Below are positions 1-12,900 of a stretch of 64,000 nucleotides of DNA, one piece after another. This stretch comes from Streptomyces violaceusniger (GTDB lineage: Bacteria; Actinomycetota; Actinomycetes; Streptomycetales; Streptomycetaceae): assembly GCA_005405945.1 (NCBI GenBank), contig BJHW01000002.1, forward strand, positions 1,240,001 to 1,304,000. The letters are read 5' to 3'. The notes beneath the pieces are model-generated. The model had not been told where the DNA came from and searched no databases. It saw only the letters and a list, made by a program, of their open reading frames with translations. Position 1 is the stretch's first letter. The number at the start of each line of letters is the position of its first letter. A program made the position numbers and the translations under genes.

Positions 1-3000
1 TCGAGTTCAGCCGGCAGCGCGGTCTGGCCCCCGACGGCCGGTGCAAGCCGTACGCGGACGCGGCGGACGGCACCGGGTGGTCCGAGGGTGTGGGGATGCT
101 GCTCGTGGAGCGGCTGTCCGACGCCCGGCGCAATGGTCACCAGGTGCTGGCGATCGTGCGGGGTTCGGCCGTCAACCAGGACGGTGCGTCCAACGGCCTG
201 ACGGCGCCGAACGGCCCCTCCCAGCAGCGGGTCATCCGCGACGCGCTGGCGAGCGCCCGACTGGCCCCGTCCGATGTGGACGTGGTGGAAGGACACGGGA
301 CCGGTACGTCCCTGGGCGACCCGATCGAGGCGCAGGCCCTGCTGGCGACGTACGGACAGGACCGCCCGGAGGGCCGTCCGCTGCTGCTGGGCGCGTTGAA
401 GTCGAACATCGGTCACACGCAGGCCGCCGCCGGTGTGGCCGGTGTCATCAAGATGGTGATGGCGATGCGGCACGGGGTGCTGCCGCGGACCCTCCATGTG
501 GACGAGCCGTCGCGGCAGGTGGACTGGTCGGCGGGTGAGGTGCGGCTGCTGACCGAGGCCACCGCGTGGCCCGAGACCGGGCAGCCGCGCCGGGCCGGCG
601 TCTCGGCCTTCGGAGTCAGCGGCACCAACGCGCACACCATCATCGAGCAGGCGCCGCCGGTTGAGGAGGAGGCCGAGGAAAGCCCGGTCTCCGACGGTGA
701 CACGGGGGTGGCCACGTGGCTGCTGTCGGGTCGTGGCCCGGACGCTCTGCGGGCCCAGGCCGGGCGGCTGAGGTCGTTCCTGCTGGAGCGGTCCGAGTTG
801 AGCGCGCCGGATGTCGGCCATTCGCTGGTGGCCACACGGTCGATGTTCGAGCACCGCGCGGTGGTGTCGGGTGCGAACCGTGCGGAACTCCTCGCCGGAC
901 TCGAAGCCGTCGCCGCGGGCGAGGTCGCTCCTGGCGTGCTCCAAGGCGTTGCGGGGACGGACGTCAGGACGGCGTTCCTCTTCTCCGGCCAGGGCGCGCA
1001 GCGCCTTGGGATGGGCCGGGAGCTGTATGACCGCCACCCCGTGTTCGCCCAGGCGCTGGACGAGGTGTGCGCGCGGCTGGACACGGTGCTGGACCGTCCG
1101 CTGCGGGAGGTGGTGTTCGCGGCGGAGGGGAGCGCGGATGCCGGGCTGCTGGATCAGACGGCCTTCACCCAGCCGGCGCTGTTCGCGATCGAGGTGGCGC
1201 TGTTCCGGCTGCTGGAGCACTGGGGCGTCACCCCGGATGTGCTGATCGGCCACTCCATCGGTGAGATCGCCGCCGCCCATGTGGCCGGGGTGTTCTCGCT
1301 GGAGGACGCGTGCGCGCTGGTGGCCGCCCGTGGCCGGTTGATGCAGGCGCTGCCCGAGGGCGGCGCCATGGTGGCGGTGCAGGCGTCCGAGGAGGAGATC
1401 TCCGGATCGCTCACCGGCCGTGAGGCCGAGGTGAGCGTCGCGGCCGTCAACGGCCCGACCGCCGTGGTCATCGCCGGTGACGAAGCCGCTGTGCTGGAGA
1501 TCGCCGCCCAGTGGTCGGAACAGGGACGCAAGACGAGTCGGCTGAAGGTCAGCCACGCCTTCCACTCCCCGCGCATGGACGCCATGCTGGACGACTTCCG
1601 CCGTGTCGTGCGGGCGCTGTCCTTCCAGACCCCCACCCTGGCGCTGGTCTCCAACGTCACGGGGCAGCCGGTCGCGGCAGACGAGATGTGCTCGCCGGAG
1701 TACTGGGTGCGGCATGTGCGGGAGGCCGTGCGCTTCGCCGACGGCATGCGCTCCCTCGCGGCCCAGGGCGTCACCGCCTACCTCGAAGTGGGCCCCGACG
1801 GCGTGCTCTCGGCGATGGCGCGGGACTGCCTGACGGGAGAGTCGGCTTCGGCTCCGGTCGTGGTGCCGGTCCTGCGCAAGGGCCGCCCCGACGCACAGGC
1901 TCTGGTGACCGCGCTGACCGAGGCCCATGTCCACGGTGTGACGGTGAACTGGGAGCAGGTCTTCGACGGGCGGGGCGCCCGCAAGGTCGAGCTGCCGACG
2001 TACCCCTTCCAGCGTCAGCGCTACTGGCTGGAGGGCGCGAGCGCGGTGTCCGGCGGTTCCGCCGGGGACAGCGTGGACGCGCGGTTCTGGGACGCGGTGG
2101 AGCGCGAGGACCTGGAGGCGCTGGCCGAGGCGCTGGACGTCGACGGCGGTGGTTCGCTCGGCGAGCTGCTGCCCGCGCTGTCCTTGTACCGGCGTCGGCA
2201 GCGCGACCGGGCCACGGTCGACGGCTGGCGGTACCGGATCTCCTGGAAGCCGGTCTCGGAGACCCCCGCGGCCACGCTGTCGGGGACGTGGCTCGTGGTC
2301 GTCCCCGCTTCCGGCGTCGACGACGTGTTCGCGGAGTCGGCGTCCGCCGCGCTCGAGCGGCACGGTGCCGACATCGTTCGCGTGGTGGCGGACGAGGCCG
2401 ACCTCGCCCCGGCGCGCTGGCCGCACGGCTGCGCGAGATCGCCACCGATCCGTCCGGGATCGGCGGTGTGCTGTCCCTGGTGGGCGTGGACGAGCGGCCC
2501 TGCACGGAGCATCCGGAGGTCTCCCGCGGCCTCGCGCTGACACTGATGCTGGTGCGGGCACTGACCGAGGCGGACATCCAGGCCCGGCTGTGGTGCGGCA
2601 CCCGGGGTGCCGTGTCGGTGGGCCGCTCCGACCAGCTCGACAGCACCGTGCAGGCGGAAATATGGGGTCTCGGCCGGGTGGCGGCCATGGAGCACCCGCG
2701 GATCTGGGGCGGCCTCGTCGATCTGCCCGGGACCCTGGACGAGCGCGCCGCCGCGCGGCTGGTGTGGGCGCTGTCCGCCGAAGGCGGCGAGGACCAGGTG
2801 GCGCTGCGCGGCTCCGGAGCGTACGCCCGGCGCCTCCACCGCGTCACGGTGGGCAACGAGTCGGCCGAACGCGCGTGGCGGCCCCGGGGCTCGGTGCTGA
2901 TCACCGGTGGCACCGGCGCCCTGGGCGCGCACGTGGCGCGCTGGGTCGTGCGCGAGGGCGCCGAACACGTGGTGCTGACGAGCCGTCGCGGCCCGGCGGC

Positions 3001-3985
3001 CGAAGGCGCCGCCGAACTCACGGCGGAACTCGAGGAACTGGGCGCCGCGGTGACCGTGGCGGCCTGCGACGCCGCCGACCGCGATGCCCTCGCCGCGGTA
3101 CTGGCCGCCATCCCGGAGCGGTATCCGCTGAGCGCGGTCGTGCACGCGGCGGGCATTCTGGACGACGGTGTGCTGGACGGCCTGACCGTCGACCGGCTCG
3201 CCGGGACGCTGGCCGCGAAGGTCGAGGGCGCGCGGCACCTGCACGAGCTGACCGCGGAACTGTCACTCGACGCGTTCGTGCTGTTCTCCTCGTTCGCCGG
3301 TGTCGTCGGCAGTGCGGGCCAGGCCGCCTACGCGGCGGCCAACGCCCACTTGGACGCGTTGGCGCAGCGGCGCCGGGCCCAGGGCCTGGCCGCCACCGCG
3401 GTCGCCTGGGGTCCGTGGGCCGACGGCGGCATGGCCGCGAGCGGCCGCGCCGGGGAGCGGATGCGCGGAGGGCCACTGCCCCCCATGGCCCCCTCGCTGG
3501 CCGTGGACGCGCTGGGCTGGGCCGCGAGCCAGGACGAGGCCGCGCTGGTCGTGGCCGACATCGACTGGACCGGCATGGCCCCGCTGCTGAGCGCGGGCCT
3601 CACCGCCCTCGTCAGCGACATCCCCGAGGCGCGCGAACTCCTGACCGACATGACCGGGACCACCGGCCGGCCGGCACCGGGCCACGAGCTGCGGGACCAG
3701 CTGGCCGGACGGCCGGACGAGGAGCAGCGCCTCCTCCTGCTGGACCTCATCCGCACCCACGCGGCCTCGGCTCTCGGCCACTTCTCGGCGGAGTCCGTCG
3801 AGCCGGGCCGCGCCTTCCGGGACCTCGGATTCGACTCCCTCACCGCCATCGAGCTGCGCAACCGGCTCGACCTGGCCACCGGTCTGAGCCTGCCCGCGAC
3901 GCTCATCTTCGACTACCCGACCGCCGAGGTGCTCGCCGACCACCTGTGGCGGGAGCTGGGCGGAGCCCACGCGGCGGCGGCCACC
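1..3985 (+). other. PKS module A (partial KS - malonyl AT - B-type KR - ACP)
   Basis: Only the C-terminal half of the KS is present (1 to about 656), with the two His motifs (the first as EGHGTGT instead of EAHGTGT, and KSNIGH). The AT (about 965-1845) has GHSIGE and HAFH, the malonyl signature. There is no DH. The KR (about 2230-3610) has an intact TGGTGALG cofactor loop and the LDD motif at 3158-3166, which marks B-type stereochemistry (D-hydroxyl). The ACP (about 3690-3960) carries GFDSL with the attachment Ser at 3836-3838. It should add an acetate unit and leave a hydroxyl. Confidence 0.9.
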
Positions 3986-6900
3986 TCGGCGGTGGCGGAC
4001 CGAGTGCGGCCCGATGACGACGACCCCATCGCGATCGTTGCGATGAGCTGCCGCTTCCCCGGTGGCGTCGAGACCCCGCAGGACCTGTGGCGACTTCTGG
4101 CCGAGGGCGGCGACGCCATCGCCGGGTTCCCCGGCGACCGTGGCTGGGACGTCGAGGGCATGTACCACCCGGACCCCGAGCACCCGGGCACCTTCTACGC
4201 CCGCGAGGGCGGATTCCTCTACGGGGCGCCCCAGTTCGACCCCGGTTTCTTCGGGATCTCGCCGCGCGAGGCGCTGGCCATGGACCCGCAGCAGCGGCTG
4301 CTGCTGGAGACGTCGTGGGAGGCGTTCGAGTACGCGGGCGTCAAGCCGGCCTCGCTGCGCGGCACCCGGACCGGTGTGTTCGTGGGCACCAACGGCCAGG
4401 ACTACTCCACGATCATGCTCGACGCCCCCGAGGACTTCGGCGGCCATGTGGGCACGGGCAGCGCGGCCAGCGTGGTGTCCGGGCGCATCTCCTACACGTT
4501 CGGCCTCGAGGGGCCGGCCATGACGGTGGACACGGCGTGTTCGTCGTCGCTGGTGGCGCTGCACCTCGCGGCACAGGCGTTGCGCCAGGGTGAGTGCGAT
4601 CTGGCACTGGCCGGTGGTGTGTCGGTGATGTCGACACCGGGTGCCTTCGTGGTGTTCAGCCGCCAGCGCGGGCTGGCACCCGATGGCCGCTGCAAGCCGT
4701 TCGCCGAGGGCGCGGACGGCACGGGCTGGTCCGAGGGTGTGGGCATGCTGCTCGTGGAGCGGCTGTCGGACGCCCGGCGCAATGGCCACCAGGTGCTGGC
4801 GATCGTGCGGGGTTCGGCCGTCAACCAGGACGGTGCGTCCAACGGTCTGACGGCGCCCAACGGCCCGTCCCAGCAGCGGGTGATCCGGCAGGCCCTGGCC
4901 AGTGCCGGACTGTCCGCCGCCGAGGTGGACGCGGTGGAGGCACACGGCACGGGGACGACGCTGGGTGACCCGATCGAGGCGCAGGCGCTGCTCGCGACCT
5001 ACGGACAGGACCGCGCGGAGGGCCGCCCGCTGTGGCTGGGCGCCATCAAGTCCAACATCGGTCATACGCAGGCCGCCGCGGGCGTGGCCGGGGTCATCAA
5101 GATGGTGATGGCCATGCGCGCGGGCGTGCTGCCGCGGACGCTGCACGTGGACGAGCCGTCGCGGCAGGTGGACTGGTCGGCGGGTGAGGTGCGGCTGCTG
5201 ACCGAGGCCACCGCGTGGCCGGAGACGGGTCAGCCGCGCCGGGCGGGTGTCTCCTCGTTCGGACTGAGCGGAACCAACGCGCACACCATCATCGAGCAGG
5301 CTCCCGACCTGGAAGAGGCGCAGGCCCCGGAGCAGGCCGGGCCCGGGGCGCCGGTGTCGGCGGCCGTGGTGCCGTGGCTGGTTTCCGGGCAGAGCCGGGA
5401 GGCGCTGCGGGCGCAGGCCGAGCGGCTGTACGGGCATCTGGCGGGGCGGGAAGACATCGGAGTGCTGGACGCCGGACACACGCTGGCGGCCAGGACGGTG
5501 TTCGAGCACCGTGCCGTGCTGGTGGGTGAGGACCGGGAGACCCTTCTGCGTGGCCTGCGGGCCGTCGCGGAGGGCGGAATCGCCTCGGGAGCCGTCCAGG
5601 GGCAGGCCGTGACGGGGGCAAGTCGGCGTTCCTGTTCTCGGGTCAGGGCGCTCAGCGCCTGGGCATGGGGCGGGAGTTGTACGACGCCTATCCCGTGTTC
5701 GCCCGTGCCCTGGACGAGGTGTGCGCGCACATGGACGTGGCTCTGGACCGTCCGCTGCGTGAGGTGATGTTCGCCGCCGAGGGCAGCGCGGATGCCGGGC
5801 TGCTGGACCAGACGGCATTCACCCAGCCGGCGCTGTTCGCGATCGAGGTGGCGCTGTACCGGCTCCTGGAGCACTGGGGCGTCCGCCCGGACGTGGTGAT
5901 CGGTCACTCCATCGGTGAGATCGCCGCCGCCCACGCGGCCGGGGTGTTCTCGCTGGAGGACGCCTGCACGCTGGTCGCGGCGCGTGGCCGGCTGATGCAG
6001 GCCCTGCCCGAGGGTGGCGCGATGGTCGCCATCGAGGCTTCCGAGGAGGAGATCTCCGGTTCGCTCGCCGGTCGTGAGGCCGAGGTGAGCGTCGCGGCCG
6101 TCAACGGCCCGGCCGCCGTGGTCATCGCCGGTGACGAGGAAGCGGCGCTGGAGATCGCCGAACAGTGGGCGGAGCGGGGCCGCAAGACCCGCCGCCTGCG
6201 GGTCAGCCACGCCTTCCACTCGCCGCGCATGGACGCGATGCTGGACGACTTCCGTGGCGTCGTCTCCGGCCTGTCCTTCCAGGCGCCGTCCATCGCCCTG
6301 GTCTCGAACGTGACGGGCGAGGCGGCGGACGCGGACGAGGTGTGCTCGCCCGAGTACTGGGTGCGGCATGTGCGCGAGGCCGTGCGCTTCGCGGACGGAA
6401 TGCGGGCGCTCACCGCCCAGGGCGTCACCAGGTTCCTGGAGGTCGGCCCCGACGGTGTGCTGTCCGCGATGGCTCGGGACTGCCTGACGGAGGACCAGGC
6501 CGCGGCCTCGGCCGTGGTGCCGGTGCTGCGCAAGGACCGTCCCGAGGCCCAGGCGCTGACGATGGCGCTGGCCGAACTCCACGTCCACGGAGCCTCGGTG
6601 GAGTGGGAGTCCGTGTTCGCCGGGCGCGGCGCGCGGATGGTGGAGCTGCCGGCGTACGCGTTCCAGCGCGAGCGGTACTGGCCCGAGGTGTCCCTCTCCC
6701 TGCGCGGCTGGGACGCGCCGGGCGCCGTGGACTCGGTGGACGCGCGGTTCTGGGAGGCGGTCGAGCGCGAGGACCTCGAAGCGCTCGCCGAGACGCTCGA
6801 CATCGACGGCGAGACGCCGCTGAGCGCGGTGCTGCCCGCGCTGTCCACGTACCACCGCAACCGGCGTGACCAGTCCACGATCGACAACTGGCGCTACCGG

Positions 6901-9900
6901 GTGGTGTGGAAGCCGGTCGCGGACGTGACCGGTGGGTCGCTGTCGGGGACGTGGCTGGTGGTGGTTCCGGCGGCCCGTGCCGAGGACGAGCTGGTGGCGG
7001 AGGTCGTCTCCGGGCTCGAGCGGCACGGCGCGGCCGCGGTGTCGCTGGTGGCCGACGAACGGGACCTCGACACCGAGGCGCTGGGGGAGCGGCTGCGCGG
7101 GGCGAGGGCCGACGCGCCCGCCCTGGGTGGCGTGTTGTCGCTGCTCGCCCTGGACGAGGAGCCCTGCCCGGGGCACCCCGCGCTGCCCAACGGTCTCGCC
7201 CTGACGCTGACGCTGGTGCGGGCCATGGCGGACGCGGGCATCGAGGCTTCGCTGTGGTGCGGTACGCGCGGCGCCGTGTCCGTGGGCCGCTCCGAAAGGC
7301 TCAGCAACCCGGCGCAGGCGATGGTGTGGGCGCTGGGCCGGGTGGCCGCGCTGGAGCTGCCGCAGCTGTGGGGCGGTCTGGTCGACCTGCCCGAGTCCCT
7401 GGACGAGCGTGCGATCGCCCGGCTGGCCGGTGTGCTGGCCGCCGAGACCGCCGAAGACCAGGTGGCGGTGCGCGGTTCCGGAGTGTTCGCACGCCGCCTG
7501 ACCCGTATCGCCGCGCCGACCGCCGACGGGACGACGTGGCGGACGCGTGGCACGGTGCTGGTGACCGGTGGTACGGGCGCGCTCGGCGGCCAGGTGGCCC
7601 GCTGGCTGGTGCGCAATGGCGCCGAACACCTGGTGCTGACCAGCCGTCGTGGCATCGAGGCGCCGGGCGCTCCCGAACTGTGCGAGGAGCTGGAGGCCCT
7701 GGGCGCCCGGGTGACCGTGGCGGCCTGCGATGTGTCCGACCGTGAGCAACTGGCCGCGGTCCTGGACGCCGTGCCGGAGGAGCTTCCGCTGACTGCGGTG
7801 GTCCACGCGGCGGGCGCCAACGCGGCCGCGCCGCTGGCCGAGACCGGGCTGGCCGACGCCGCCGCCGTGGTCTCCGGCAAGGTGGCGGGCGCCGTCAACC
7901 TGGATGAACTGCTCGGCGACCGCGAGCTCGACGCGTTCGTGGTGTTCTCCTCGATCGCCGGTGTGTGGGGCAGTGGTGGCCAGGCCGCCTACGGTGCGGC
8001 CAACGCCTACCTGGACGCGCTGGTGGAGGACCGCCGTGCCCGGGGCCTTGTGGGCACCGCCGTTGCCTGGGGCCCCTGGGCCGAAGGCGGCATGGCGGCC
8101 GGAGACGAGGGCGACCACCTGGCGCGCCGCGGTCTGCCCACCATGGCGCCGGGCCTGGCGATCGCCGCACTACAGGGAGCGGTCGCGGGCGACGACGGTG
8201 TGGTGACGGTCGCCGATGTGGACTGGGAGCGGTTCGCCCCCGCGTTCACCATCGGGCGGCCCAGCCCGCTCCTCGGCGATCTGCCCGAGGTCCAGCGGGC
8301 GCTGGCGAACGCCGGGAACACCGAAGGCACCGGCGCCGGCTCCGCACTGCGGGAGCGCCTCGCGGGGCTCACCGAGGCCGAGATCGACCGGACCCTGCTC
8401 GACCTGGTGCGCGCCCACGCCGCCGCGGTCCTCGGCTTCGCGGGTGCGGAGTCGGTGGAGCCCGATCGTGCGTTCAAGGAGTTGGGTTTCGACTCGCTGA
8501 CGGCGGTGGAGTTCCGTAATCGGCTGAACGCGGAGACCGGGTTGGTGTTGCCGGCCACGTTGGTCTTCGATTACCCGAGCGCCGCGGTGCTGGCGGACCA
8601 TCTGCGTGCCGAGGTGCTGGGTACGCGGGGTGCGGTGGCCGTGCCGTCGGCGGTGGTGGCTCCGGTTGATGATGATCCGATCGCGATCGTCGGGATGAGC
8701 TGCCGCTTCCCGGGCGGTGTGCGCAGTCCGGAGGAGTTGTGGGGCCTCGTGGCGGCCGGTACGGACGCCATCACGGACTTTCCCTCCGACCGTGGTTGGG
8801 ATGTCGAGGGGATGTACGACCCCGATCCGGACCGTTCGGGCACGTTCTACGCCCGTGAGGGTGGGTTCCTGGACGGGGCGGGGGAGTTCGACGCGGCGTT
8901 CTTCGGGATCTCACCGCGTGAGGCGCTTGCGATGGACCCGCAGCAGCGGCTGCTGCTGGAGACCTCCTGGGAGGCGTTCGAGCGGGCCGGTATCGACCCG
9001 GCGTCCCTGCGCGGCAGTCAGATCGGCGTTTATGTGGGAGCCGCGACCTCCGGCTACGGAATGGGGCTGAACGAGATCCCCGAGGGGCTGGAAGGGCAGC
9101 TGCTGACCGGCAGTGCCACCTCCGTGGTGTCGGGCCGCATCTCCTACACCCTCGGCCTCGAGGGACCCGCGCTGACGGTGGACACCGCGTGCTCGTCGTC
9201 TCTGGTGGCCCTGCACCAGGCCGCGCAGGCGCTGCGCCAGGGCGAGTGTGAGATGGCGCTCGCCGGTGGCGTCACCGTGATGACCAGCCCGGTGGCCTTC
9301 GTGGAGTTCAGCCGGCAGCGCGGTCTGGCCCCTGACGGCCGGTGCAAGCCGTTCGCGGACGCGGCGGACGGCACCGGGTGGTCCGAGGGTGTGGGCATGC
9401 TGCTCGTGGAGCGGCTGTCCGACGCCCGGCGCAACGGTCACCAGGTGCTGGCGATCGTGCGGGGTTCGGCCGTCAACCAGGACGGTGCGTCCAACGGTCT
9501 GACGGCGCCCAACGGCCCGTCCCAGCAGCGGGTGATCCGCCAGGCCCTCGCCAACGCCCAGCTGACGCCCGCCGACGTCCAGGCGATCGAGGCCCACGGC
9601 ACCGGAACGACGCTGGGTGACCCGATCGAGGCCCAGGCACTGCTGGCAACCTACGGACAGGAGCGCCCGGAGAACCTGCCGCTGTGGCTCGGATCGATCA
9701 AGTCGAACATCGGCCACACGCAGGCCGCCGCGGGTGTGGCCGGTGTCATCAAGATGGTGATGGCGATGCGGCACGGGGTGCTGCCGCGGACGCTGCACGT
9801 GGACGAGCCGTCGCGCGAGGTGGACTGGTCGGCGGGTGAGGTGCGGCTGCTGACCGAGGCCACCGCGTGGCCCGAGACCGGGCAGCCGCGCCGGGTCGGC

Positions 9901-12900
9901 GTCTCCGCCTTCGGCGTCAGCGGCACCAACGCGCACACCATCATCGAGCAGGCCCCGGTCCCGGACGAGGTGGAGTCCGCTCCGGCGGCACCCGCCGACG
10001 ACCGGGGCATGGCCCCCTGGGTGCTCTCCGCCCGGAGCCCGGAAGCCCTCCGCGACCAGGCCGCACGGCTGCGGGCCCACCTGCTCGAAGGGGCCGAGTC
10101 CGGCGTTCTGGACATCGCCGAATCGCTGGTCGCCACGCGGTCGGTGTTCGAGCACCGCGTGGTGCTGCTGGGCACCGGACGCGAGACGCTGCTGCGCGGC
10201 CTGGAGACCGTCGCCGCGGGCGACGACGCCCCGGCATCGTCCAGGGGCTGGCGGCCGCCCGCGGAAAGACCGCGTTCCTGTTCACCGGTCAGGGCGCGCA
10301 GCGCCTCGGCATGGGGCGGGAGTTGTACGACGCCTACCCCGTGTTCGCCCGCGCCCTGGACGAGGTGTGCGCGCACCTGGACGTGGCTCTGGACCGGCCG
10401 CTGCGGGATGTGATGTTCGCGGCCGAGGGCAGTGCGGACGCCGAACTGCTGGACCGGACGGCGTTCACCCAGCCCGCCCTCTTCGCCGTCGAGGTGGCGC
10501 TGTACCGGCTGCTGGGGCACTGGGGCATCACCCCGGATGTGCTGATCGGTCACTCCATCGGTGAGATCGCCGCCGCCCATGTGGCCGGGGTGTTCTCGCT
10601 GGAGGACGCCTGCACGCTGGTGGCCGCTCGCGGCCGCCTGATGCAGGCCCTGCCGGCGGGTGGGGCGATGGTCGCCGTCGAGGCGTCGGAGGAGGAGATC
10701 GCAGGGTCGCTGGCCGGTCGTGAGGCCGAGGTGAGCGTCGCGGCCGTCAACGGCCCGGCCGCCGTGGTCATCGCCGGTGACGAGGAAGCGGCGCTGGAGA
10801 TCGCCGAACAGTGGGCGGAGCGGGGCCGCAAGACCCGCCGCCTGCGGGTCAGCCACGCCTTCCACTCCCCGCACATGGACGCGATGCTGGACGACTTCCG
10901 CGCGGTCGCGGGGACGCTCACCTACCACGGCCCGTCCATCGCGTTCATCTCGAATGTCACGGGTGAGCAGGCCGGTGCCGAAGAGGTGTGCTCGCCGGAG
11001 TACTGGGTGCGGCACGTGCGGCAGACCGTCCGCTTCCTCGACGGGGTGCGGACCCTCGAAGCGCAGGGCGTCACCGCGTACATCGAGGTGGGCCCGGACG
11101 GCGTACTGTCCGCCATGGCCCAGGACTGCCTGACCGAACCGGTCGACGACATCGCGGCCCAGGACACACCGGCCCCGCTGCTGGTTCCGGTGCTGCGCAA
11201 GGACCGCCCCGAGACGCAGGCACTCGTCGCGGCCCTCGCCGAGGCGCACGTCCACGGCGAAACCGTCGACTGGCGGGCGTTCTTCGCCGGGCGCGGCGCC
11301 CGCCGCGTGGACCTGCCGACCTATGCGTTCCAGCACCGGCGCTACTGGCTGGAGCCCGGTGTCGCGGCGGGAGACGCCGCCGCCTTCGGCCTCGACCCGG
11401 CCGACCACCCGCTGCTGGGCGGAGCCGTCCCCCTCGCGGGCACCGACGGTCTGGTGTTCACCGGAACGCTCTCCCCGCACACCCAGCCCTGGCTGGCCGA
11501 CCACGTCCTGCGCGGTGAGGCGGTCCTGGCCACCACGGCCCTCGTAGAACTGGCCATTCGCGCCGGTGACGAGGTCGGCCTCGGCCGGGTGGAAGAGCTC
11601 GTCGCCCAGGCGCCGCTGGTCCTCCCCGAGGGGGCGGCGTCCAGATCCAGCTCGTCCTCGGTGAGGAGGACGAGTCCGGCACCCGCTCGCTGGAGATGTA
11701 CTCGCGGGCGGCCGAACCGCTGGGCGAGGACGAGTGGATCTGCCACGCCAGCGGTGTGCTCGCCCCGGAGCCGGACGACGCCGCGACCGGCGAAGCAGCG
11801 GTGCGCTTCGACTCCGCCGCATGGCCCCCGCCCGGCGCCGAGCGCGTCGAGGTGGACGGCCTGTACGAGCTGCTCGCCGACGACGGCCTTGTCTACGGAC
11901 CCTCCTTCCGTGGCCTGCGAGCCGTCTGGCAGCGCGATGACGAGGTGTTCGCCGAGGTCAGCCTGGCCGAGGAGTCCGTCGTGGACGCCCAGCGGTTCGG
12001 GCTGCACCCCGCCCTGCTGGACGCGGCGCTGCAGCCGCTCGGCCTCGGAGTGCTGGACGGCGTGGGGCGCGGCCGCATCCTGTTCAGCCTGGCCGGGGTG
12101 TCGCTGTACGCCTCCGGTGCCTCCGCGCTGCGCGTGCGGCTCGCCCGCACCGGTCCGGAGACCCTCTCCCTGGCCGCGGTCGACGGAGCCGGCGAGACCG
12201 TGCTCTCCGCCGAGACGCTGACGCTGCGTCAGGTCACTGCGGAGCAGCCGGAGATCCCGGCGTCGGAAACGGTCGAGACCACCACCTCCGCCGAGGCGGC
12301 CACCGACACCCCCGTCGAGGAGGCATCCGCCAAGCCCGCCCGCCGGCGCAAGACCACACGACGCACCGCCAAGCGCGGCGCCGGATCGGAGTCCGGACCT
12401 CTCGCCGCGCTGCGGGAGCGGCTGACCGGGCTCTCCCAGCCCGAGCAGGACCGGGTACTGCTCGATGTGATCCGCACGCATGTCGCGGCGGTGCTGGGGC
12501 ATTCCTCGGCCGACGCGGTCCAAGGATCGCAGGCGTTCAAGGACCTCGGCTTCAGCTCGCTGACCGCCGTCGAATTCCGTAACCGGGTGAGCAAGGCCAC
12601 GGGCCTGCGCCTCCCGGCGACGGCCGTGTTCGACTACCCGACCCCCGCCGAACTGGCGAAGTTCGCCCGTGCCGAGGTGCTCGGCGCGCGGACCGGAGCC
12701 CTGGAGCCGGTGCCGGTCGCGGTGGCGGCCAACGACGATCCGATCGTGATCGTGGGGATGAGCTGCCGCTACCCCGGAGGGGTGGCCACTCCGGAGGACC
12801 TGTGGAACCTGGTCGCCGAGGGCCGGGACGGCATCTCCCCCTTCCCGACGGACCGCGGCTGGGACATCGAGAACCTCTACGACCCGGACCCGGACGAGCC

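Noticed and set aside
90..2540. Treating each open frame between frameshifts as a separate PKS gene
   Set aside because: Breaks fall inside AT, DH, ER and KS motifs, and adding one base restores conserved sequence across each site. No ribosome binding sites or docking tails occur at the breaks.
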